A stretch of 41,757 nt of DNA from Oscillospiraceae bacterium. GTDB taxonomy: Bacteria; Bacillota; Clostridia; Oscillospirales; Ruminococcaceae. Numbering within the stretch: position 1 is the first letter of the stretch; every line of letters begins with the position of its first letter. The notes beneath the pieces are model-generated. The model was not told the origin of the DNA. It ran no database searches and saw nothing but the letters and a program-made list of their open reading frames with translations. Where the stretch lies: NCBI GenBank assembly GCA_021202155.1, contig JAJQDP010000039.1, positions 1 to 41,757 on the forward strand, read 5' to 3'. Both the position numbers and the translations under genes were made by a program. Shown here piece after piece: positions 15,170 to 22,952 of this stretch.

Positions 15170-15517
15170 ATGAAAGCAAGAGTACCACAGGGAATGGGCG
15201 GCGGACCGCAGAACATGAACCAGATGATCCGCCAGGCTCAGAAGATGCAGGAGGAAATGGAGACATTTCAGTCTGAATTCGAGGCGAAAGAGTTCAAAGC
15301 CACTGTCGGCGGCGGAGCTGTCGAGATAACAATGAACGGCAAGCGCGAGGTTTTGGGCATCACCATCCAGCCGGAGGTCGTTGACCCGGAGGATGTCGAG
15401 ATGCTTGAAGATTTGGTCGCAAGTGCCGTCAACGAAGTCCTCACGCAGATTGAGACAGAATCGAATGCAGGAATGCAGAAGATTACCGGTGGAATGAACA
15501 TGCCGGGGATGTTCTGA
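15170..15517 (+). CDS. ybaB: Nucleoid-associated protein, YbaB/EbfC family
   Basis: 115 residues; a small dimeric DNA-binding protein. Features: a Gly/Met-rich N-terminus, the helix QMIRQAQKMQEEMETFQSEF, the beta core FKATVGGGAVEITMNGKREVLGITI with PEVVDPEDVEMLEDLV, and a flexible GMNMPGMF tail. ATG 15170 follows AAAGGAG. It lies between dnaX and recR, as in most bacteria, and its TGA overlaps the recR ATG by one base, indicating translational coupling. Family members bind DNA with little sequence specificity and are linked to recombination and repair. Confidence 0.95.
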   Translation: MKARVPQGMGGGPQNMNQMIRQAQKMQEEMETFQSEFEAKEFKATVGGGAVEITMNGKREVLGITIQPEVVDPEDVEMLEDLVASAVNEVLTQIETESNAGMQKITGGMNMPGMF

Positions 15518-16119
15518 TGGCGGACTCAGGTGCTCTCCCGTTGACTATATTGGCGGAGCAGTTCGCCAAGCTCCCGGGAATAGGTATGAAAACAGCGCAG
15601 AGGCTGTCCTATTTCGTCATGTCGATGACGGACGAGGAGGCGCAGGCTTTCGCGGATGCCATCGTCAACGCCCATAAAACCGTCCACTGCTGCAAAATTT
15701 GTCAGAATCTCACCGAGAAGGAGATTTGTTCAGTATGCGCTGACGAGACGAGGGATCACTCCACAATCTGCGTTGTTGAAAGCCCGAAGGACATCGCGGC
15801 GTTCGAGCGCACGAAGGAGTATAAGGGCGTCTATCACGTCCTCCACGGTCTCATCTCCCCGATTGACGGAGTGACTCCGGATAAACTGAGGGTCAACGAA
15901 CTCCTCAAGCGCATCGGCGAGGGAAATGTCAACGAAGTCATAATGGCGACCAACCCCACCCCCGAGGGCGAAGCCACGGCTATGTATGTCAGTAAGCTTT
16001 TAAAGCCCCTCGGAGTCAAGACCACCCGCCTGGCATTCGGTCTCCCGATAGGAGCCATGCTCGAATACGCCGACGAGGTCACCCTCTTCAAGGCGTTGGA
16101 GAATCGCAACGAGATATAG
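15517..16119 (+). CDS. recR: Recombination mediator protein RecR
   Basis: 200 residues, the standard length. The N-terminal helix-hairpin-helix is visible (FAKLPGIGMKTAQRLSYFV). The four-cysteine zinc motif is CCKICQNLTEKEICSVC, and the Toprim domain runs from ICVVESPKDIAAFERT to IMATNPTPEGEATAMY. The C-terminal RLAFGLPIGAMLEYADE is strongly conserved. RecR works with RecO and RecF to load RecA on gapped DNA. Coupled to ybaB by a one-base overlap and followed immediately by tadA. Confidence 0.97.
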   Translation: MADSGALPLTILAEQFAKLPGIGMKTAQRLSYFVMSMTDEEAQAFADAIVNAHKTVHCCKICQNLTEKEICSVCADETRDHSTICVVESPKDIAAFERTKEYKGVYHVLHGLISPIDGVTPDKLRVNELLKRIGEGNVNEVIMATNPTPEGEATAMYVSKLLKPLGVKTTRLAFGLPIGAMLEYADEVTLFKALENRNEI

Positions 16120-16632
16120 ATGGAGCACGAATACTACATGCGTCGTGCCCTTGAGCTTGCCGAGAGGGCGTATTCTTTGGGCGAAGCACCGGTCGGTGCG
16201 GTCATCGTGAAGGACGCGACCGGCGAGATAGTAGGGGAGGGCTATAACCTCCGCGAATCCGCGAAATCTCCGCTCGCCCACGCCGAAATAATGGCGATAG
16301 ATGAGGCAAGCAAGACCTTAGGCGGCTGGCGGCTCATAGGATGCACCATGTACGTGACCCTTGAACCCTGCCCCATGTGCGCCGGTGCGATAATAAACTC
16401 CCGCCTCCCAAGAGTTGTCTACGGAGCTACCGACCCAAAAGCCGGTTCACTTGAGTCGGTAATAAACCTCTTTGACCTGCCGTATAACCATAAACCGGAA
16501 GTGGTTTCCGGAGTGCTGGCGGAGGAGTGCTCGGGGATACTTAGTAGGTTTTTCAGGAATTTGAGAGAATGCGCTGAGCGCAGAAAAAAGGCTCCCCTTA
16601 TCAAGGGGAGCTGTCGAGCGAAGCGAGACTGA
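16120..16632 (+). CDS. tadA: tRNA adenosine(34) deaminase with repeat-derived C-terminus
   Basis: Converts A34 to inosine in the wobble position of tRNA-Arg. 170 residues. The zinc site reads AHAEIMAID (His and catalytic Glu) and EPCPMCAGAI (two Cys). APVGAVIV and PRVVYGATDPKAG are typical of the family. ATG 16120 directly abuts the recR stop. The final 15 or so residues (KKAPLIKGSCRAKRD) are not family sequence: they are the translation of the palindromic repeat that begins at about 16585, which also supplies the TGA stop. The natural end was probably near residue 155, so the repeat has replaced the original 3' end. The core enzyme should be unaffected. Confidence 0.95.
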   Translation: MEHEYYMRRALELAERAYSLGEAPVGAVIVKDATGEIVGEGYNLRESAKSPLAHAEIMAIDEASKTLGGWRLIGCTMYVTLEPCPMCAGAIINSRLPRVVYGATDPKAGSLESVINLFDLPYNHKPEVVSGVLAEECSGILSRFFRNLRECAERRKKAPLIKGSCRAKRD

Positions 16633-16640
16633 GAGGTTCC
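16585..16640. repeat. Palindromic repeat, copy 7, overlapping the 3' end of tadA
   Basis: AAGGCTCCCCTTATCAAGGGGAGCTG is followed by TCGAGCGAAGCGAGACTGAGAGG, one half-unit of the family. The GGCTCCCC/GGGGAGC hairpin probably also acts as the transcript end between the convergent tadA and ridA genes. Confidence 0.8.
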
Positions 16641-16667
16641 GCATGGGGAGATGCGACGGCAGAGCTC

Positions 16668-17039
16668 TTAAATCTCCGCCACAACCTCAACTTCAACGAG
16701 TGCTCCTTTCGGAAGAGCGGCGACTTCTACACAGCTTCTTGCCGGCTTGCCGGTGAAGTACTTCTCGTAGACGGCGTTGAACTTCCCAAAGTCTGCAATG
16801 TTGTCTAAGAAACAGGTGGTTTTTACGACCTTATCAAGGCTCGTTCCGGCGGCTTTCAAGACCTCCGAGAGATTTTTGCAGACCTGCTCGGTCTGGGCTT
16901 CGATTTCAGTTCCGACGAGGACGCCGGTTTCCGGGTCAAGAGGAATCTGACCCGAAGAATAGACCATGTTCCCGGAGATTATTGCCTGCGAATATGGTCC
17001 AATAGCCGCTGGTGCCGATTTTGTGAATACTGCGTTCAT
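16668..17039 (-). CDS. ridA: RidA family reactive intermediate deaminase
   Basis: 123 residues. Hydrolyses reactive 2-aminoacrylate and related enamines or imines released by pyridoxal-phosphate enzymes, protecting those enzymes. Signatures: [28 protein letters not shown] near the N-terminus and the C-terminal block [20 protein letters not shown], with the conserved Arg that binds the carboxylate and the late Glu. Start ATG 17039 follows GGAAAGGA. Transcribed toward tadA. The acetyltransferase gene lies 65 bases upstream on the same strand, so cotranscription is possible. Confidence 0.93.
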   Translation of the reverse strand: MNAVFTKSAPAAIGPYSQAIISGNMVYSSGQIPLDPETGVLVGTEIEAQTEQVCKNLSEVLKAAGTSLDKVVKTTCFLDNIADFGKFNAVYEKYFTGKPARSCVEVAALPKGALVEVEVVAEI

Positions 17040-17075
17040 GATTATTATCCTTTCCAGAGTTTGATTTATTTCTTG

Positions 17076-17104
17076 CCTGTAAGTTCATCTTTCAGGCTTT
17101 TTTG
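17076..17104 (+). terminator. Weak terminator-like hairpin between ridA and the acetyltransferase gene
   Basis: GCCTGTAAG pairs with CTTTCAGGC (one mismatch) and is followed by TTTTTT on the plus strand. Both flanking genes are on the minus strand, so its use is unclear. Confidence 0.3.
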
Positions 17105-17539
17105 TTATGGCTGGGTTTCCATCCAGAGATGCAGACTCCCATCCTCGAACTTAGGCTCGGAGATAGCCTTGAAGCCGCACTTCTCATAGAACCCTTTTGC
17201 ACATTCCTGCGCGTGAACCAATACTTTTTCCGCACCGAAATGCTTCTTTGAAATCTCAAGGGCTTCGGTAACTATCTTCTTTCCGAGACCGGTTTTCCGT
17301 CTGACAGCAATAACTCTGCCGATGAGAGCAGTTTTCGTGGTTTCATCATAGAGGATTCTCAGATACGCCGCAATGCCGTTCTCATCCTTGAGCCAGACGT
17401 GGAGAGCGTTTCTGTCGTCGCCGTCAACGTCCCGGCAGACCCGCTCCTGCTCCATGATGAAGACATCCGAGCGGAGATAGAGTATATCGTAGAGCTCATC
17501 CTTTGTAAGTTCATCATAGGTCTTGGTTACTAAATTCAT
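17105..17539 (-). CDS. ElaA-like GNAT acetyltransferase
   Basis: 144 residues. The early segment LYDILYLRSDVFIMEQERVC, followed by DVDGDD, is the hallmark of the ElaA branch of GNAT proteins. The acetyl-CoA pyrophosphate loop is visible as RVIAVRRKTGLGKKIV, and the C-terminal YEKCGFKAIS is typical GNAT. The acceptor is unknown. ATG 17539 has ACGGAG upstream. The second repeat family begins 14 bases upstream of the gene, so its promoter is displaced or lies in the repeat. Confidence 0.87.
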   Translation of the reverse strand: MNLVTKTYDELTKDELYDILYLRSDVFIMEQERVCRDVDGDDRNALHVWLKDENGIAAYLRILYDETTKTALIGRVIAVRRKTGLGKKIVTEALEISKKHFGAEKVLVHAQECAKGFYEKCGFKAISEPKFEDGSLHLWMETQP

Positions 17540-17552
17540 AGCATTTCTCCGT

Positions 17553-17646
17553 TTGTGTAGGGGCGGATATTATCCGCCCGTTTGTGCTGTTCGGCTCGTT
17601 TTCGGGCTGGATATAGAAGTTCGCAAGCGAACTTCTCCGCCCCCAC
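17553..17646. repeat. Second repeat family, copy B
   Basis: GTAGGGGCGGATATTATCCGCCCG matches 5586-5674. It is followed by a perfect hairpin AGAAGTTCGC/GCGAACTTCT and a closing CCGCCCCCAC. It fills the gap between mgtE and the acetyltransferase gene. Confidence 0.7.
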
Positions 17647-17648
17647 AA

Positions 17649-19016
17649 TCATATTTTCAAAATCGCCGTTGCAATCAGGAAGTAAGCCAAGAGTGAGGTA
17701 GCATCGACGATGGTCGTGATGAACGGGCTCGCCATGACTGCCGGATCAATTCCGATAGCTTTGGCGGCAATCGGGAGAGTACAGCCGATGAGCTTTGCCA
17801 CAACAATCGCTATGAAGAGAGTCAGGCAGACGACTAAATCAACAAGAACCGTGATGTCTGTGTTTCCTAAAAGAAGCCTGTCCACAAGAAGAATCTTCGC
17901 AAAATTGAACACCGCAAGAACTGCACCGCAGATGAGGGCTACTCTGAGCTCTTTCCAGATAACCTTCAGGATGTCGCCTAATTTGATGTCGCCTAAGGAA
18001 AGTCCGCGAATAATTGTCGCTGAGGACTGTCCGCCGGCGTTTCCTCCCGAGTCCATAAGCATCGGGATAAATGCCGTCAGAACAACGCTTGCGGCTAACT
18101 TTTCCTCGAAGCCTGTTATAATCGCACTGGTAAATGTCGCCGAGACCATGAGGAGTAGAAGCCACGGAATGCGCTTTCTGAACATCTCAAAGACACTTGT
18201 CTTGAAGTACGGCTTGTCGGACGGCACGATAGCCGCCATCTTTTCGATGTCTTCGGTGCTCTCGTCAGTAAGAACGTCGATAGCGTCGTCGACCGTTACG
18301 ATGCCGACGAGCTTGTGTTCGTCGTCAACGACGGGAATTGCAAGGAGGTTGTACTTTGCAAGGTCTCTTGCCACCGTTTCCTTGTCGTCTTTAGTTCCCA
18401 CACTGATGACGTTTGCGTCCATGATGTCGCCGACAACCGTTTCGGGGTCGGCTGTGAGGAGCTCAAGAAGCGAGACAACTCCCAAGAGCACTCTGTCCTC
18501 GGTGACATAGCAGGTGTAAATGGTCTCCTTGACGACGCCAAGCTTGCGGATTTTGACGAACGCTTCGTCAACCGTCATCTCCTTCGAGAAGTAGATAAAC
18601 TCGGTCGTCATGACGCTTCCCGCACTGTCGTCGGGATAAGCTAAAAGCTCGTTTATCTGCCGCCTTGTCGCTTCGTCGGTGTTCTTGAGGATTCTGTTGA
18701 CCACGTTAGCGGGCATTTCTTCGATAATATCGACGGTATCATCCAAGAAGAGCTCGTCAACCAGGTCTCTTATTTCCTTGTCGGAAAACGCAAGGATTAG
18801 CTGCTCCTGCATATCCGAGTCGAGATACGAAAACGTTTCGTAAGCCAGGTCTTTCGGAAGCAGGCGGAAGATGAGCGGAATGTCCTTCTCATCAGCCTCT
18901 TCAAAGATTGATGCAATATCCGCCGGATTCATCTCAGCCATGATGGTCTTGAGCTCGGCGAATTTCCTCTGCTCCAGGAGCTTGATTACAATGTCGAATA
19001 CTGTTGTTCTTTCCAT
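17649..19016 (-). CDS. mgtE: MgtE magnesium transporter
   Basis: 455 residues; a homodimeric Mg2+-gated Mg2+ channel. The N-terminal superhelical domain covers about 1-130 (EMNPADIASIFEEADEKD, DDTVDIIEEMP). Two CBS domains occupy about 135-255 (AGSVMTTEFIYFS, VGDIMDANVISV, LLAIPVVDDEHKLVGIVTVDD). A long plug helix is followed by five membrane helices, with the pore signature FIPMLMDSGGNAGGQSS and the C-terminal ASPFITTIVDATS. ATG 19016 follows CGGAGGGA. It is preceded by a strong consensus promoter and a leader of about 240 nt with marked secondary structure, which suggests RNA-level control. Confidence 0.97.
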   Translation of the reverse strand: MERTTVFDIVIKLLEQRKFAELKTIMAEMNPADIASIFEEADEKDIPLIFRLLPKDLAYETFSYLDSDMQEQLILAFSDKEIRDLVDELFLDDTVDIIEEMPANVVNRILKNTDEATRRQINELLAYPDDSAGSVMTTEFIYFSKEMTVDEAFVKIRKLGVVKETIYTCYVTEDRVLLGVVSLLELLTADPETVVGDIMDANVISVGTKDDKETVARDLAKYNLLAIPVVDDEHKLVGIVTVDDAIDVLTDESTEDIEKMAAIVPSDKPYFKTSVFEMFRKRIPWLLLLMVSATFTSAIITGFEEKLAASVVLTAFIPMLMDSGGNAGGQSSATIIRGLSLGDIKLGDILKVIWKELRVALICGAVLAVFNFAKILLVDRLLLGNTDITVLVDLVVCLTLFIAIVVAKLIGCTLPIAAKAIGIDPAVMASPFITTIVDATSLLAYFLIATAILKI

Positions 19017-19258
19017 AAAAAATCCCTCCGATTCGTGTGATAATCAGAGGAAAGGCAAAATGGAATATATCCCTGAAAATGCGTAGCGAAACTGACCAGA
19101 ATAGGGAATTCCGGAGTTTTTCAGAGATTATTCGGGAGCTTACAATCGCGACACCGTAAGCTCGATTTTATGCTTTTCCCCCGAGGTATGGGGCTACTAC
19201 TGCCGGAATCCACGATTTTCACTCCTTATGATATTCAAAATTTCGGCTTTCAGCCGAG
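19017..19258 (-). promoter_or_regulatory. Long structured 5' leader of mgtE, candidate riboswitch of unrecognised class
   Basis: From the promoter-defined 5' end to the start codon there is no gene. On the minus strand the leader holds these hairpins: CGGCTGAAAGCCG; CCCC-7 nt-GGGG; GAGCTTAC-12 nt-GTAAGCTC (perfect 8 bp); and a long-range GGAATTCCCT with AGGGATATATTCC. The last is close enough to the ribosome binding site to affect expression. mgtE genes are classically controlled by the M-box Mg2+ riboswitch, but I do not see the M-box conserved segments (GGUGAGGCUCC, ACGCUGCUGCC). It is either a highly diverged M-box or something different. Confidence 0.5.
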
Positions 19259-19265
19259 TACAACA

Positions 19266-19294
19266 ATTATAACTCACTTTGAGGTCTGTGTCAA
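19266..19294 (-). promoter_or_regulatory. Consensus sigma-A promoter of mgtE
   Basis: Minus strand: perfect TTGACA (19289-19294), 17-base spacer, perfect TATAAT (19266-19271). Confidence 0.88.
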
Positions 19295-19402
19295 TACTCA
19301 CAGACGTTAAAAAATTTTAAAGTTTTATTTGGCGGTTTTAACGGCGCAATATGATAATATGAAACCAAAAATAATAAGTTTTTAGCCACTTTCGATTAGG
19401 TA

Positions 19403-19431
19403 TTGCATTTTGAAAAAAACCCTGCTATAAT
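19403..19431 (+). promoter_or_regulatory. Promoter of the beta-galactosidase gene
   Basis: TTGCAT at 19403-19408, 17-base spacer ending TGC (extended -10), TATAAT at 19426-19431. The leader is about 70 bases. Confidence 0.75.
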
Positions 19432-19507
19432 CTGCTCGCAAAGCCGTTTTAAAGGCGGTACGCGAATATTTTCTGAAACTTACTATCCAAATAGGAGGTA
19501 CAACAAT

Positions 19508-22500
19508 ATGAAAAGAACTTTGTTTAACGCCGGCTGGCAGTTTGCCCTCAAGAAGCCGGACGAAAAGCCGGTAGAGGGCGACTTCAACCCGGTCGACATC
19601 CCTCATGACTGGCTCATCGCCGACACCCGTAATCTCTACGCCGACGGCGACGGCTACTACAAAAAGACATTCACACTCGAAAACACCCAGGGAAAGGTCT
19701 ACATCCTCAGATTTGAGGGCGTCTATATGGACTCAACCGTTTATCTCAACGGCTCGGAGGTTTACGAGTGGAAGTATGGCTACACTACATTTGACGTCCC
19801 ACTTAAGAACGTCAGAGAGGGCGAGAACGAAATCGAGGTCTTCATAAGACATCGTTCCCCGAATTCCCGCTGGTATTCGGGCGCAGGCATTTTCAGAAAC
19901 GTCTATCTTACCGAGTCGGGAACTGATAGAATAGTCCCCGATGGCGTCTACTTCTGCCCTGAGAATACTGAAAACGGCTGGAAGGCTATCATTGACACCG
20001 AGGTCACCGGAAACGGTGAGGCAACTCTTAAGCACACTCTTTCCGACATGGACGGCAACTCCGTCAAGGTCTCTGAGAGCACTGTAGCTCTTGGCTCAGA
20101 AACTACTATCGATTCTCAGGAAATCGTACTTGGCGAGGTTCACCTCTGGGATGTCGACGACCCGTATCTCTATACCCTCAAGACCGAGCTCATAAAGAAC
20201 GGCGATGTTGTTTATGAGGTTTCCCAGCGCGTCGGCTTCAAGACTGTAGAGTTCACTACTGACCACGGCTTCTTCCTCAATGGCAGACACCTCAAGATAA
20301 ACGGCGCATGTCTCCACCACGATCAAGGAGCTTTGGGCTCTGCCGTCAATATTGAAACAACCAGACGTCAGCTTCAGAAGATGCAGGAAATGGGAGTCAA
20401 TTCGATAAGAACCTCCCACAATCCCCCAAGCGTCGAGCTGATGGAACTGGCTGACGAGATGGGAATTCTCATCGACTCGGAAGCCTTCGACATGTGGGAA
20501 TTGAAGAAGACCACCTATGATTACGCGAGATTCTTCCCCGAGTGGCACGAGCGGGACGTCAGAAGCTGGATAAGAAGAGACCGCAACCACGTCTCAATCA
20601 TCATGTGGAGCATCGGAAACGAAATCTACGACACACACGCTTCACACAGGGGAGTTGAACTCACCGACGAGCTCACAAGATGCGTCCACATTGACGACTA
20701 CAGACATATGCACCCGATTACAATCGGCTCTAACTACATGGCTTGGGAGGGCGCGCAGAACTGCGCCGAGCATATCGAGACAGTAGGCTACAACTACGCC
20801 GAAAGGCTCTATAACGAGCACCACGAAAAGCACCCGAACTGGGTTATCTATGGAAGCGAGACCGCCTCTACAATCCAGTCCCGTGGAGCATACCACTTCC
20901 CGGCTTCCAAAGTGAGCACCACCCACGATGACCACCAGTGCTCATCCCTCATGAACTGCGCTACCGGCTGGGGAGCAATCTCTCCGGAATACAACATCAT
21001 TCAGGACAGAAAGCACGAGATTTCGCTCGGTCAGTACATCTGGACAGCGTGGGACTACATCGGCGAGCCGACGCCGTACTGGACCAAGAATTCCTATTTC
21101 GGGCACATCGACACCGCCGGCTTCCCGAAGGATTCCTTCTATGCTTATAAGGCTGAGTGGGCGAAGAATGCCGAGCCGTTTGTCCACCTCTTCCCCTATT
21201 GGGACTTCAACGAGGGTCAGCTTATCGACCTCTTCATCTACTCAAACTGCTATGCATCTGAGCTCTTTGTCAACGGCGTCTCCAAGGGAAAGTATGTCCA
21301 CGATCACGTTAATGGCGACACACTCAGCGGCAGATGGCAGGTTCCCTACGAAAAGGGCGAGATTAAGGCTGTAGGATACGACGAGAAGGGTAACATTGTC
21401 TGCAGACAGGTTCGCCACAGCTTTGGCGACCCCGCAAAGATAGTTCTTACGCCGAATAAGACCACTCTCAAGGCTGATTGCAGGGATCTGATTTTCGTCG
21501 GGATTTCGATGGCTGACGGAAACGGCTATCCGGTCGAAAATGCAAGAAACCGGGTCAACATCACCGTTACAGGAGCAGGCAGACTCGTCGGAATGGACAA
21601 CGGCGACTCAAGTGACTACGGTCAGTACCAGGAGAGCGAAAGAAAGCTCTTCAATGGCAAGCTCTTAGCTATAATAGAAGCTACCGACAAGGCTGGCGAG
21701 ATAACTGTCACCGCCGAGTCAAGCGGTCTCCCGGTTGAAAAGCTTCTCCTGACCGCTACTCCCTCAGCCAAGAGAGGTGACGTTTCCTGCTATCTTGAGT
21801 CTAAGCAGAGCGTCAGAGCAAAGGATGTTCCGGTAAGAAAGATTGACCTTAAGGTCTCGACTCAGGAGATAACCCCCGAATCCGGCGAGTGCGTCGTCAC
21901 AACCGAGATTTTCCCGAAGAATTCCACCTACAAGGCTTCCGACATTGGTTACAAGGTCATCAACGATTCCGGAATCCAGACTAATCTTGCCGACGTAAAG
22001 GTTGAAGACGGCAAGGTGGTTGTAGTCCCGAACGGTGACGGCGAATTCAGGCTGAGAGCATACTGCAAGAACGGCACCGAGTACGAGGAGATTATCTCGG
22101 AGATTGAGATGAAGAGCTCCGGCTTCGGTCAGGCAGGCTTCGACCCGTACACCGAATTCGTCCACGCGGCACTTCACTCAAAGACCGACGAGGAGTATCA
22201 GGACGTAGCCGAGGGCGGAATCCTCACGAATGTAAATCGCTCGGAAATCTGGTTCAACAACGTCGACTTCGGCAAGTCGGGAACCGCCAAGCTCAAGGTC
22301 GGGCTCTATGTCAACGCATATGAGACTATTCGCTTTGAAATTGTGGACCGCGAGGGCAACTCCTATGGCAAGTTCGCTTCTCTCAAGGAGGCAATCTGGA
22401 ATCACTATCAGTATGAGAATGTAAATCTGACCCAGAAGCTGACGGGAGTGAAGGACATCTGCTTCGTCATCTCCTGCCCGAGACAGATTCGCTTCCAGGG

Positions 22501-22891
22501 CTTCCAGTTCACAAAGTCCTCAAGAATCGGCGAGCTTGTCGCGGCAACCTCCACTGACGGAGTCTATGGCGACGCATTCGAGATCAAGCCGGACTGCATC
22601 TCTCACATCGGAAACAACGTAACGGTTGAATTCAACGATTTTGATTTCGGCGAGGGCGACGTCAAGTCGGTAACGATAACCGGCAGGACCTACAACACGA
22701 GCGACACCGTCCACATCCGCTTCTTCGACAAAAACGGTCAGAAGGACTCGACAGCCGTCATCTTCTACGGCGAGGAGGGCTTGGTCACCAAGACCTTTGA
22801 CATTCCGTCGGTCACCGGAAAGACTGATGTCAAGCTCATCTATCTCCCGGGTTGCGATTTCGACCTCTACTCGATCAAGTTCAACAGATAA
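19508..22891 (+). CDS. Glycoside hydrolase family 2 beta-galactosidase with C-terminal accessory domains
   Basis: 1127 residues from ATG 19508, behind AGGAGGT. Jelly-roll sugar-binding domain: about 1-140 (GWQFALKKPDEKP, VDIPHDWLIAD). Immunoglobulin-like domain: about 145-250. TIM barrel: about 255-560. The acid/base is Glu372 in WSIGNEIYD, the nucleophile is Glu451 in IYGSETAST, and RTSHNPPS and WTAWDYIGEPTPYW line the pocket. A DUF4982-like domain follows at about 565-640, then a beta-sandwich region and two CBM6-like segments at about 890-1000 and 1010-1125. There is no signal peptide, so it probably acts inside the cell on imported galactosides. No transporter or regulator is adjacent. 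GH2 also includes glucuronidases and mannosidases; galactosidase is the best fit but the substrate is not proven. Confidence 0.88.
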   Translation: MKRTLFNAGWQFALKKPDEKPVEGDFNPVDIPHDWLIADTRNLYADGDGYYKKTFTLENTQGKVYILRFEGVYMDSTVYLNGSEVYEWKYGYTTFDVPLKNVREGENEIEVFIRHRSPNSRWYSGAGIFRNVYLTESGTDRIVPDGVYFCPENTENGWKAIIDTEVTGNGEATLKHTLSDMDGNSVKVSESTVALGSETTIDSQEIVLGEVHLWDVDDPYLYTLKTELIKNGDVVYEVSQRVGFKTVEFTTDHGFFLNGRHLKINGACLHHDQGALGSAVNIETTRRQLQKMQEMGVNSIRTSHNPPSVELMELADEMGILIDSEAFDMWELKKTTYDYARFFPEWHERDVRSWIRRDRNHVSIIMWSIGNEIYDTHASHRGVELTDELTRCVHIDDYRHMHPITIGSNYMAWEGAQNCAEHIETVGYNYAERLYNEHHEKHPNWVIYGSETASTIQSRGAYHFPASKVSTTHDDHQCSSLMNCATGWGAISPEYNIIQDRKHEISLGQYIWTAWDYIGEPTPYWTKNSYFGHIDTAGFPKDSFYAYKAEWAKNAEPFVHLFPYWDFNEGQLIDLFIYSNCYASELFVNGVSKGKYVHDHVNGDTLSGRWQVPYEKGEIKAVGYDEKGNIVCRQVRHSFGDPAKIVLTPNKTTLKADCRDLIFVGISMADGNGYPVENARNRVNITVTGAGRLVGMDNGDSSDYGQYQESERKLFNGKLLAIIEATDKAGEITVTAESSGLPVEKLLLTATPSAKRGDVSCYLESKQSVRAKDVPVRKIDLKVSTQEITPESGECVVTTEIFPKNSTYKASDIGYKVINDSGIQTNLADVKVEDGKVVVVPNGDGEFRLRAYCKNGTEYEEIISEIEMKSSGFGQAGFDPYTEFVHAALHSKTDEEYQDVAEGGILTNVNRSEIWFNNVDFGKSGTAKLKVGLYVNAYETIRFEIVDREGNSYGKFASLKEAIWNHYQYENVNLTQKLTGVKDICFVISCPRQIRFQGFQFTKSSRIGELVAATSTDGVYGDAFEIKPDCISHIGNNVTVEFNDFDFGEGDVKSVTITGRTYNTSDTVHIRFFDKNGQKDSTAVIFYGEEGLVTKTFDIPSVTGKTDVKLIYLPGCDFDLYSIKFNR

Positions 22892-22906
22892 GATTTCAGG
22901 CATCAT

Positions 22907-22938
22907 AAAAGCCGCAAGAGTTCGCTCCTGCGGCTTTT
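22907..22938. terminator. Bidirectional terminator between the beta-galactosidase gene and thrB
   Basis: AAAAGCCGCA pairs with TGCGGCTTTT, with an inner GAG-TTCG-CTC. It has T runs on both strands and serves the two convergent genes. Confidence 0.9.
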
Positions 22939-22952
22939 CGTTATGCTCGGAA

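Noticed and set aside
17710-18510. 266-codon plus-strand frame
   Set aside because: Shadow of mgtE on the opposite strand; the mgtE domains are unambiguous.
19017-19258. M-box riboswitch call for the mgtE leader
   Set aside because: The conserved M-box segments could not be found by eye, so only an unclassified structured leader is reported.
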